Below, in pieces: positions 50,051-57,533 of a stretch of 60,981 nucleotides of DNA. The stretch's first letter is position 1. The number at the start of each line of letters is the position of its first letter. The notes under the pieces were generated by a model that was not told the DNA's origin, made no database searches, and saw only the letters and a program-made list of their open reading frames with translations. Position numbers and translations under genes: made by a program. Source of the DNA: Frankiaceae bacterium (GTDB lineage: Bacteria > Actinomycetota > Actinomycetes > BP-191); assembly GCA_030840645.1 (NCBI GenBank), contig JAVEEC010000123.1, forward strand, positions 1-60,981, written 5' to 3'.

Positions 50051-51406
50051 CTAGACGGGTGGCGCGCGGCCGCCCGCTTCGCCGTTGCGCGGGTGCCGTG
50101 GATCGGTCGGTGGGACGAACGGCCGGCTGCCGTGCCCGGGCGTCAGGCCCCAGCCGCGGCGGGTTTTGAGGGCGTGGTGGTGCGCGCAGAGCCGGTCGAG
50201 GAGGTCGAGCAGGGTGATCCTGCTCTCGGCCCACGGCAAGCGGTGGTCCTTCTCCAACCGGATGCGGTTGCCGCACCCCTCGGCCGCGCAGGTGGGGTAC
50301 AGCCATTCGAGCGCGGTGTCCTGGAACGCCGTGGGCCGGCGGCCCAGGTGAGCGACGCCCGCCACCCGGTGGCCGCGGGTGACGACGCCGGCGAGGAACC
50401 CGCCAGCCCCGAGGAGGTCGGAGACGGCGGAGACCGGTACCGGCCCCGAGCCGGCGACCTCGCAGACCTCGTCGCCGGTCGGGTACCCGCGGAGCAGGGT
50501 GTCGAGGTCGACCCGAACGAGGATCTTCGCCGCCGACCGCGGCCGTCGCGCCCGGCGCCCGCCGCGACCGGACATGGCCGGGTGGGCCGTGACCCGGTCG
50601 GAACCCGCGCGATCGGACGTCGTGGAGACGAAGCTCGGCGAGTCGGGCGCAGCACGTTCGGCCAGGTCTATGGGAGCGTCCGCACCGCGCCGGACGACCG
50701 CGAGCAGCGCGTCCGCGTCGAGGGCCTCGGGACGTTCGCGGCGACGGTCCCGCCGCGCCTCGCGGAACAGCCGCTCGCGGTCGGCAACGATCGCCGCCTT
50801 GACCTCGGCGATAACCTCGACGGTGTCGCGGAGCAGCAGGTTGCCGACGTCGCCGACGTCGGTCCACGTCCGCAGCGCGCGCTCGTCGTGGATACGGCGC
50901 CGCCGCGCCTCGGCGTCGCGGTCGACGGCGGCCTTGGTCCTGCGGCACTCGTCACGCAGCTCCGCGAGCGACCCGCGCGCGGCCAGCCCGAGCAGCCGCG
51001 GCGCGGACGCCGGGTCGCACGACGCGGCATCGGCCACCGCCGCCAGCTGCGGTGCGGACAGGTCTCCCGCGGCCGCCACCGCGGCGACCGCCGGCAACCG
51101 GTCCAGCCGCCGGCCGGTGTCCAGCACGCGCTGCGCCTCGACGATCGACGTGCCGGTGTCCTCGGCGAGCCGGTGCGCCGCCGAACGCGCACCCGCCGCG
51201 CGCCACGCGCCCGCGTCCGCCGCGCGCGCCGCCAGTACGGCCGTCAGCGCGCCGGCGATGCGTTCGATCTTGGCCGACTCCGTCAGCAACGCCGCCGCGT
51301 CGGTGGCCGAGATCAGGGACGCGTCGAAGCCCGCGGCGAACTCCGCGAGCAGCGTCCTGACCTCGGTCAACGTCATGGCTCGGACGCTAGAGAGGGGGTG
51401 TGACAT
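50051..51406 (-). CDS. DUF222 - HNH endonuclease family protein (13E12-repeat type)
   Basis: This 451-residue protein has an N-terminal DUF222 helical region (about 10-300), an arginine-rich linker and a C-terminal HNH nuclease domain: CAAEGCGNRIRLEKDH, then RLCAHHHALKTRRGWG. This family is abundant and variable in copy number in Actinomycetota and behaves like a dispersed element; its role is not established. An ATG at 51406 gives the longest form and an ATG at 51376 is also possible; neither has a clear ribosome site. It separates the membrane-protein block from the structural CIS operon, so it may be an insertion between them. Confidence 0.8.
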   Translation of the reverse strand: MSHPLSSVRAMTLTEVRTLLAEFAAGFDASLISATDAAALLTESAKIERIAGALTAVLAARAADAGAWRAAGARSAAHRLAEDTGTSIVEAQRVLDTGRRLDRLPAVAAVAAAGDLSAPQLAAVADAASCDPASAPRLLGLAARGSLAELRDECRRTKAAVDRDAEARRRRIHDERALRTWTDVGDVGNLLLRDTVEVIAEVKAAIVADRERLFREARRDRRRERPEALDADALLAVVRRGADAPIDLAERAAPDSPSFVSTTSDRAGSDRVTAHPAMSGRGGRRARRPRSAAKILVRVDLDTLLRGYPTGDEVCEVAGSGPVPVSAVSDLLGAGGFLAGVVTRGHRVAGVAHLGRRPTAFQDTALEWLYPTCAAEGCGNRIRLEKDHRLPWAESRITLLDLLDRLCAHHHALKTRRGWGLTPGHGSRPFVPPTDPRHPRNGEAGGRAPPV

Positions 51407-51496
51407 TTTTTCGAGCCGAGCGCAGAACGGGGCGGGGAGGGGTTCCGCGACACGGGCGAGTCGGGCGGCGGCGGAGCGGGACCGTTCCGCAGATCC

Positions 51497-52111
51497 CTAC
51501 AGGTAGACCAGCAGCAGGACGACGACGTCGACGAGGAGTACGAGCGCGATGGCCCCGCCGAGCGCCCACCAGCTGAGCCACCACGGCAGCGGCGGCGCGA
51601 CGACCTCCACGACGATCTCGGGCTCCGGCTCGGGTGGCGGCGCGACAACGACGACAGGCGCGGGCCGCAGCTCCGCGCCGCAACGGGCGCAGAGGACGGC
51701 CGAGGGGGCGTTCGGCTCGGTGCACGACGGGCAGCGCAACGCCGCGAGCGAGGCGCGGCCCGCGGTTCCCGGCAGCCGGCGCAGGCCGGTGTCGCTGCCC
51801 TCGTTGAGGGCGGCGGCGTGCCGCTCGACCGCCCAGAACAACGGGTAGTCGCACGTTGCGCAGAAGTCCTCGGACTCGCGGCGAACGCCGTCCACCCGCG
51901 CCGCGGTCCCGCAGCCCGGGCAGACCACGTCGACGGTGAGGTCCGCGACCACGACGGCCGGCGGCGCGGCCGGCGGAGCCAGCTCGATGGCCGGAACCTC
52001 GGCAACGTCCTCCGGCGAGTCCGGCCTGGGTGCCGCGGCGGCTGGGGGCGGCTCGATCCCGGGCGCGTGGTCGGTGCGTTCCTCGCGGAGTTCGACCACC
52101 TCGTCGTTCAC
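51497..52111 (-). CDS. Tail-anchored double zinc-ribbon protein at the end of the CIS operon
   Basis: This 204-residue protein has an acidic, proline-rich N-terminus (1-60), a first zinc ribbon (cysteines 64, 67, 84, 87), a second (127, 130, 141, 144), a Pro/Val/Glu linker and a single C-terminal membrane helix (about 178-203) at the very end. It is therefore tail-anchored with both ribbons in the cytoplasm. The GTG overlaps the stop of the tail protein I-like gene, so it belongs to the CIS operon. It is not a standard CIS component; a docking role between particle and membrane is inferred. Confidence 0.75.
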   Translation of the reverse strand: MNDEVVELREERTDHAPGIEPPPAAAAPRPDSPEDVAEVPAIELAPPAAPPAVVVADLTVDVVCPGCGTAARVDGVRRESEDFCATCDYPLFWAVERHAAALNEGSDTGLRRLPGTAGRASLAALRCPSCTEPNAPSAVLCARCGAELRPAPVVVVAPPPEPEPEIVVEVVAPPLPWWLSWWALGGAIALVLLVDVVVLLLVYL

Positions 52112-52653
52112 GATGCGACCTCCAGCATCCGCGCGGTCGCGGGCGGCCAGATGCGGTCGTCGCCGACCCAGACCTCGGCGTACACGTGCGCGGGGATCTG
52201 GTCGCGGACCAGCGCGAGGAAGTCCGGCTCGGTGAGGCCGCCCGTGGTCTCGACCCGCACCGCGACCCACGGCGGGTCGTCGGGGCAGTCGCCCTCGCCG
52301 TACACGCCGCCGCTGTCCTGGACCTCGACCGGCCCGCGACTCAGCAACGACACGAACTCGACCAGGCCGCGCCGCGTCCCTCGCCACGCGAGCGTCCGCG
52401 CCGCCGTGAGAACGGTCCTGCGCTGGAGGTCGACGGGCAACGCCGGGTCGATGGTGTCGGTGCCGATCCACGACCCGAGCCAGCGCACCATCGAGTCGGG
52501 CGCGACGGTCGGGTCGAGGACGTGCTCGACGTTGTCCGCGCCGGCGAGCATCGTCGTCGCGACCTCCTGGAAGATGGAGACGAACCGCACGAAGAACTCG
52601 TCCTCCACCATCCCGACGGGGAGCTGCGCGAGCAGCCAGTCGTCGCGCCTCAT
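52108..52653 (-). CDS. Phage tail protein I-like CIS baseplate protein (TIGR02242-like)
   Basis: This 181-residue protein resembles the tail protein I/TIGR02242 family of contractile baseplates: LLAQLPVGMVEDEFFVRFVS near the start, LGSWIGTDTIDPALP in the middle and HVYAEVWVGDD near the end. It would sit in the baseplate wedge with the J-like protein. The ATG overlaps the J-like gene stop (ATGA), and the tail-anchored zinc-ribbon gene follows by a GTGA overlap. Confidence 0.82.
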   Translation of the reverse strand: MRRDDWLLAQLPVGMVEDEFFVRFVSIFQEVATTMLAGADNVEHVLDPTVAPDSMVRWLGSWIGTDTIDPALPVDLQRRTVLTAARTLAWRGTRRGLVEFVSLLSRGPVEVQDSGGVYGEGDCPDDPPWVAVRVETTGGLTEPDFLALVRDQIPAHVYAEVWVGDDRIWPPATARMLEVAS

Positions 52654-54599
52654 CGGACGACCACCTGGTGGGCGGCCGACAGGAACAACGAGTCGGTGTC
52701 GAGCCGCACGACGTCGCGCGCCGCGCCGACGCGACGGCCGGTGCGCAGGTCGAACTTGAACAGCAGCACCTCGTCCACGCGCTCGACGCCCTCGACCGAC
52801 TCGAGGAGCTGGCCGATCGTGGCGCTGTTCAGGTCGGTGTCGAACGGCCAGCCGCTGCTCTCGGTGCCACCGGTGAGCGGGTTGACGTAGCGGGACAACG
52901 TGTCCATCGCGCGCTGCCTGACCGACGCGGCCGGGCGCCCGGGCAGCGCGCGCAGCAGCGCCGCGACGCTGACCCCCTGGTAGTACGGCGTCCCGACCTC
53001 GATCGTCGAGCCGACCAGCCGCCGCCCGTCCAGGTGAGCGGCGATCTGCGCGAGCAGCGGCTCGGAGAGTGCGAAGTCGTCGAGCCGGTGGGTGTCCGGC
53101 GTGCTCCTGACGTGCGGGACGACGAGGACGCGGACCGGGCCGCCGGGCACTGACGCCGGCAGGCAGCGCGTCCGCGCGACCTCCGTCGACGCCTCGCGGG
53201 TGAGGCGTTCGAAGTCGCCGTGGGTGACCGCGCGCTGGCCGGTACGCAGCGAGAGCGGGCCGCGCTCCTTCGCGTCGGCAACGGACTCCGCGTCGACGCC
53301 GCCGCGAGCCGCGGCGAGGTTCGACACCCGGTCGACGAACGGCACCGTCGACCGCAGGACGGTCAGCGTGTTCGTGCCGACGTTGCCGACGGCGCCGCCG
53401 CCGTAGCGGTAGCCGGTGACCATGATCTCGGCGCCGTCGCGCGGCACCCCGCCGTGCTGGCGGACGCTGCCGTCGGCGTAGCGGATGCGCGGGCCGAACT
53501 TCACGGTCCCGGTCGCCGGGTCCCACACGACGTGCGCGTCGTCGGGGCCGGACTCCGAGAAGTCGGCGACCTCGGTCCAGTCGGCTGCGCCGTCGGGGTC
53601 GAGGACGCGAACGGTCTCGCCGTCGAGCCGGGGGAGTACGGGGGCCCGCGAGACGGCGAACGACTGCGCGGGCCGGCCGGTGCTGCGCCCGATCGCCTCG
53701 CTGCCGACGACGGCCGCGTGCTCGGCGCGCACCGTGCCGCCGATGGCCGATGCGGAGAGCCGCCGCACCTGCGGCGACGCCTGGTACGTCGGCTGCCCGA
53801 CGAGCGGTGCGATCAGCCGCGCGCGCAGCCAGTACGCCCGCGTGCCCGACAGCGTCAGCGCCTCGTGCGCGAGCGGCACGAGGAGGACGACGTTGCCGTC
53901 GCGGTTCAGCCCGCCCGTCGTGTCCTCGTGGACCGCCACCGTGATCCAGAGCTCGCCGCTCCAGACCTCCCACGCGAGCGGCGGGTTCCGGGGGTCGACG
54001 CCGATGCCCTCCGCGCTGGCCTGGACCGACAGCCGGAGCAGCGTGCCCGCGAGCGAGTCGGCGAACCCGAGGTACAGCGCGTCGCCCTGCGCGAGCGGCT
54101 TCGACGGGAAGCAGGTGACGCTCGCGCCGTCGAAGCGCATGTCCTGCCAGACGTCGGCGAAGCGGTGCTCGTCGGCGCCCGGCGACGTGAGGGACGCCTG
54201 CAGGACCGGCGGCCGCACGACCAGCTCGTCCAGTGTCGTGAACACCACAGCCTCGCGGTCGTTGGCGCCCGCCGTCGTCACCTCGGTGCCGGGCGGCACC
54301 GTGACCGGCTGGTCCAGAACGGCCGACAGGAAGAATGTGAGGTCCGCGCGCGCGACCGACGGCGCGAACGGCTCGATGCCGACGAGGTTGAGGAAGTGCA
54401 CGTAGAGGCGTTCAGGGACCTGGTTGAGCCGGTACAGCACCATCTCGCTCATCCACGCGAACAGCTCGATGAGCGCGACGCCGGGGTCGGAGACGTTGTG
54501 GTTGGTCCACTCGGGGCAGTACTGCGGGATCAGCCGCTTGGCCTCGTCGACGATGTCCTGGAACTGGCGGTCGTCCAGGTTCGGAGCGGGGAGCGCCAT
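52650..54599 (-). CDS. CIS baseplate J-like protein (TIGR02243/Afp11-like)
   Basis: This 649-residue protein has the N-terminal wedge signature of TIGR02243 baseplate proteins (NHNVSDPGVALIELFAWMSE near residue 33, then LYRLNQVPERLYVHFLNLVG). The J-like core spans about 390-590, with GNVGTNTLTVL and AVTHGDFERLTREAS. It joins wedges to form the baseplate ring. The ATG shares one base with the gp25 stop (TGATG). Only one J-like gene is present between gp25 and tail protein I, whereas Afp/PVC clusters have two large wedge proteins. Confidence 0.87.
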   Translation of the reverse strand: MALPAPNLDDRQFQDIVDEAKRLIPQYCPEWTNHNVSDPGVALIELFAWMSEMVLYRLNQVPERLYVHFLNLVGIEPFAPSVARADLTFFLSAVLDQPVTVPPGTEVTTAGANDREAVVFTTLDELVVRPPVLQASLTSPGADEHRFADVWQDMRFDGASVTCFPSKPLAQGDALYLGFADSLAGTLLRLSVQASAEGIGVDPRNPPLAWEVWSGELWITVAVHEDTTGGLNRDGNVVLLVPLAHEALTLSGTRAYWLRARLIAPLVGQPTYQASPQVRRLSASAIGGTVRAEHAAVVGSEAIGRSTGRPAQSFAVSRAPVLPRLDGETVRVLDPDGAADWTEVADFSESGPDDAHVVWDPATGTVKFGPRIRYADGSVRQHGGVPRDGAEIMVTGYRYGGGAVGNVGTNTLTVLRSTVPFVDRVSNLAAARGGVDAESVADAKERGPLSLRTGQRAVTHGDFERLTREASTEVARTRCLPASVPGGPVRVLVVPHVRSTPDTHRLDDFALSEPLLAQIAAHLDGRRLVGSTIEVGTPYYQGVSVAALLRALPGRPAASVRQRAMDTLSRYVNPLTGGTESSGWPFDTDLNSATIGQLLESVEGVERVDEVLLFKFDLRTGRRVGAARDVVRLDTDSLFLSAAHQVVVR

Positions 54600-55042
54600 C
54601 AGTCCTCCTCGCGCGGGATGACGTAGAAGGGGTAGACGAGGTTGCGCTCGTCGTTCGTCGTCTTGACCGTGTAGCGCAGCAGGATCCGGACCAGGCTCGC
54701 GTCGTCGTCGTCGGCGAGGACGTTGACGTCGTTGACCTCGATCCGCGGCTCCCACTGCGCGACCGCGTCGAGGACCGCCTCGCCCATGGCGCCCAGCAGG
54801 TTCTCGGTGACCGGCTCGAACATCATCTCCCAGATGCGGCAGCCGAACTGCGGCCGCATCACGCGTTCGCCGGGCGCTGTCGCGAGGACGATCCGCAACG
54901 AGCGGTCGATGTCGCCCGCGCCGCTCGTCAACGCGAGCGCACCGGTGTGGTCGACGCCCATCGGCCACGAGATGCCGCGGCCGATGAACGACGGGTCGCT
55001 CGCCGGCGCGGGCAGCCCGGGGGCGGGCAGGAAGCCGTCCAT
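54599..55042 (-). CDS. gp25/GPW baseplate protein (Afp9-like)
   Basis: This 147-residue protein is of the gp25-like baseplate family: IDRSLRIVLATAPGERVMRP, then FGCRIWEMMFEP, and a closing RYTVKTTNDERNLVYPFYV. gp25 starts sheath polymerisation on the baseplate. The first 40 residues form a longer N-terminal arm than usual. The ATG overlaps the spike gene stop by one base and the stop overlaps the J-like gene start. Confidence 0.9.
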   Translation of the reverse strand: MDGFLPAPGLPAPASDPSFIGRGISWPMGVDHTGALALTSGAGDIDRSLRIVLATAPGERVMRPQFGCRIWEMMFEPVTENLLGAMGEAVLDAVAQWEPRIEVNDVNVLADDDDASLVRILLRYTVKTTNDERNLVYPFYVIPREED

Positions 55043-56844
55043 CAGTTGATCGCCACCGGCGTGCCCTTGATCGTCGCCGGGCCTGACGACTGCACCTGCA
55101 CGACGCTGCCCTTGACGTTCGTCATCTGGCCCTCGACGGTCAGCGCCGACGTCGACTCGATCTTCGTCATCGCCTTGGACTTGGTGGTGAACGAGCCCTC
55201 GGCCTCGATGGCGATGTTCACGGCCTTGATCTTCAACGACCCGCTCGCGTCGAAGACGAGCGAGGCGTTGTCACCGACCTTGATGCTGAACGGCACGCCG
55301 CTCGGCACCGCGATCTCGCACTCGTCCTTGCCGAGCCGGATCTTGTGCTTCGCGCCCTCGAGCTGGAGCAGCACGTGCTGCTCGGCGGGCGCGGTGCCGT
55401 CCTTCAGCTCGACGACGTGGCCGAGCCGGGAGGTGAGCCGGCGGCCGGCGACCTGGCCGTTGGCCACGTCCCAGAGCGGGATCGTGTGCTTGTCGCCGAA
55501 CAGCCCGCCGAGGATCACCGGCTGCCGCAGGTCGCTGCCCTCGAACCCGACCAGGACCTCGTCGCCGACCTCGGGGAGGATGACGAGGCCGCGCTTCGCG
55601 CCGCCCCCGAGCGTGACGACGCGCGCCCACGCCGACTCCTCGTCCTCGGCCAGGCCCGGGTACCGCACCTTGACCCGGCCGGACTTCGCCTCGTCGTCGT
55701 TGTTGTTGGTGACCTGCCCGACGACCAGACCGTGGTGCTGCAGCGTCGCTACCGGCGCCGCGCCGCCGCCGAGGGTGTCGACCAGCGAGCTCGGCCGGCG
55801 CTCGCCCGCGACGAAGCGCGTCTCGAAGCGCTCGCGGTAGACGTGCTCGACCTTCGTGACGTGGTAGGTCCCCGACGTCGGCCCGGCCTTCTGCACGACG
55901 ACCTGCACGCCGGGCGCGATCTGGCTGCCGTGCAACGCCGTACCTGTGGCGTTCACCGACGACGCGACGACCTGGTCGCGCAGCGCCTCGGCGAGCTGGC
56001 GCGCCTCGCCCAGGTCCTGCACGTTGAGGCCGGCCGCGACGAGGGTCGCCGTGCCGCCGAGCTTCGACCCCGGCGACACGAACGCCGCGAACATCTCCGA
56101 GTCCGCGACGACCGACGCGCCCGACGCGCTCGCGGTGCCGGTTACCGTCTGCTGCTTGCGCCGGTCCCAGCCGTCGACCTTGACCGAGTCGGGGTGCAGG
56201 CCGCTGGCCCGGACGGTGAACTGCCGGAGGTTCTGCCCGAGGACCAGCTCGACCTTGGTGTTCGACCGGCCGCCGCGGCCGGGCGGCATGAAGTACAGCG
56301 TCGTGTCGTCGACCCACCAGTCGTGGCCGGTCCGGTGCGCCATCGCGTCGAGCAGGGCCAGGTCGGTGTCGACCTGCATCATGTACTCGAGCTTGGTCGG
56401 CGGTGCCTGCACGGTCGCGGCGAGGCCGTGCCGCTTCGCGATCTTCGAGACGACGTCGCTGACCGACGAGTTGATGTACGTCCCGACGAGGGTCGCGCGC
56501 GCGAACCGCTGCGCCTTGTCGTGGACGACGAGGACCAGCTCGGGGTCGTCGGTCGCGGACTGCTCGACGTTGATCCCGGTGATCTCGCCCTTGATCAACG
56601 TGTCCGCCGCACGCTGGCCGGGCCGCAGGCCGCCGACGACGACCCCCGCGCCGAGCTTCGCCTTGCCGCTCTCGGTCAGCGCGTACCCCTCGTCGGCGAA
56701 GCGCAGCAGCGCCCGCCCCGGCACCCCGAACTCCAGCTCGACGCGCAGCTCGACCAGCGCGTCGTACCAGTCGACCGGCAGGTCGGCCCCGCCGATCGAG
56801 AGCGTGGGGACCGTGGCGATGATGCCCTGGTCGTCGACCCTCAC
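55042..56844 (-). CDS. VgrG-like spike/hub protein (Afp8-like)
   Basis: This 600-residue protein has a hub domain of the gpD/VgrG type (about 1-350), including LLDAMAHRTGHDWWVDDTTL. An OB-fold follows (about 370-460; GRVKVRYPGLAEDEESAWAR, LPEVGDEVLVGFEGSD and QPVILGGLFG). A C-terminal beta-prism-like needle ends SSGPATIKGTPVAIN. It is the piercing spike at the tube tip. The GTG overlaps the LysM gene stop (GTGA). No separate PAAR gene follows directly. Confidence 0.88.
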   Translation of the reverse strand: MRVDDQGIIATVPTLSIGGADLPVDWYDALVELRVELEFGVPGRALLRFADEGYALTESGKAKLGAGVVVGGLRPGQRAADTLIKGEITGINVEQSATDDPELVLVVHDKAQRFARATLVGTYINSSVSDVVSKIAKRHGLAATVQAPPTKLEYMMQVDTDLALLDAMAHRTGHDWWVDDTTLYFMPPGRGGRSNTKVELVLGQNLRQFTVRASGLHPDSVKVDGWDRRKQQTVTGTASASGASVVADSEMFAAFVSPGSKLGGTATLVAAGLNVQDLGEARQLAEALRDQVVASSVNATGTALHGSQIAPGVQVVVQKAGPTSGTYHVTKVEHVYRERFETRFVAGERRPSSLVDTLGGGAAPVATLQHHGLVVGQVTNNNDDEAKSGRVKVRYPGLAEDEESAWARVVTLGGGAKRGLVILPEVGDEVLVGFEGSDLRQPVILGGLFGDKHTIPLWDVANGQVAGRRLTSRLGHVVELKDGTAPAEQHVLLQLEGAKHKIRLGKDECEIAVPSGVPFSIKVGDNASLVFDASGSLKIKAVNIAIEAEGSFTTKSKAMTKIESTSALTVEGQMTNVKGSVVQVQSSGPATIKGTPVAIN

Positions 56845-57533
56845 GAGTCGAGCCTGGGGATGGCGAGCACCGAGCCGGGGCGCAGGTCCAGCGGGTCCTC
56901 GACGGCGTTCGCGTCGGCCAGCAGCCGCCACTGCGTGGAGTCGCCGAAGTGCTGCGCCGCGATGCGGTCCAGCGTCTCGCCCGGCTGCACCCGGTGCGTG
57001 CGGTGGGGGACGGGCGTGCCGGACGTGGGGTTCTGCGGGCCGTACGACCGCGCGGCCGAGTACTGCTTCAGCGACAGCGACATGGTCGCGCGCAGCGGCA
57101 TGCCCTTGCTGGAGAAGTAGGTGAACTTCAACGTCAGCCGCTCGATGACGCACGGGAACGACGTCATCGTCCCCCAGCCGAACTGCACCGTCGGCGGCCG
57201 CCCCTTGCGCTGCTTCGCGTTGGTGCCCGCGATCTTCGGGTCGATGTCCATCAGCCCGACGATCTGCGACGTGTACTTGGTGACCGCCGCGCCCTCCGAC
57301 GTCGTGTCGAAGAACAGCGTCAGGTCGAGTGCGCCGTTCTCGGACCCCTTGAAGTCGAGCGTCTGCACGCCCTTGCCGGGAACGGTCTCCGCCTTGCTCG
57401 TGTCGCCGTCGCCGCCCGCGCCCCAGCGGTTCGTCAACGTGAGCGACAGCTCGCCCGGGTTGAACATGCACGGGATCTTCTTGCGCGAGTCGCCGTTGAT
57501 GAGCAGGTAGGCGTTCTGGTCGTTGCCTGCCAT
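56841..57533 (-). CDS. LysM-containing CIS tube/baseplate protein (Afp7-like)
   Basis: This 230-residue protein has an N-terminal CIS tube-adaptor domain (CMFNPGELSLTLTNRWG, LDLTLFFDTTSEG, TVQFGWGTMTSFPCVIERL) and a C-terminal LysM module (about 175-228; HRVQPGETLDRIAAQHFGD and RPGSVLAIPRL). Afp7-type proteins connect the tube to the spike; their LysM is thought to bind other baseplate parts rather than peptidoglycan. The ATG shares a base with the preceding stop (TGATG). Confidence 0.87.
   Translation of the reverse strand: MAGNDQNAYLLINGDSRKKIPCMFNPGELSLTLTNRWGAGGDGDTSKAETVPGKGVQTLDFKGSENGALDLTLFFDTTSEGAAVTKYTSQIVGLMDIDPKIAGTNAKQRKGRPPTVQFGWGTMTSFPCVIERLTLKFTYFSSKGMPLRATMSLSLKQYSAARSYGPQNPTSGTPVPHRTHRVQPGETLDRIAAQHFGDSTQWRLLADANAVEDPLDLRPGSVLAIPRLDS

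Noticed and set aside
50051..51406. Restriction or homing endonuclease as part of a defence system
   Set aside because: DUF222-HNH proteins are widespread in Actinomycetota without methylase or other defence partners, and none is adjacent here.
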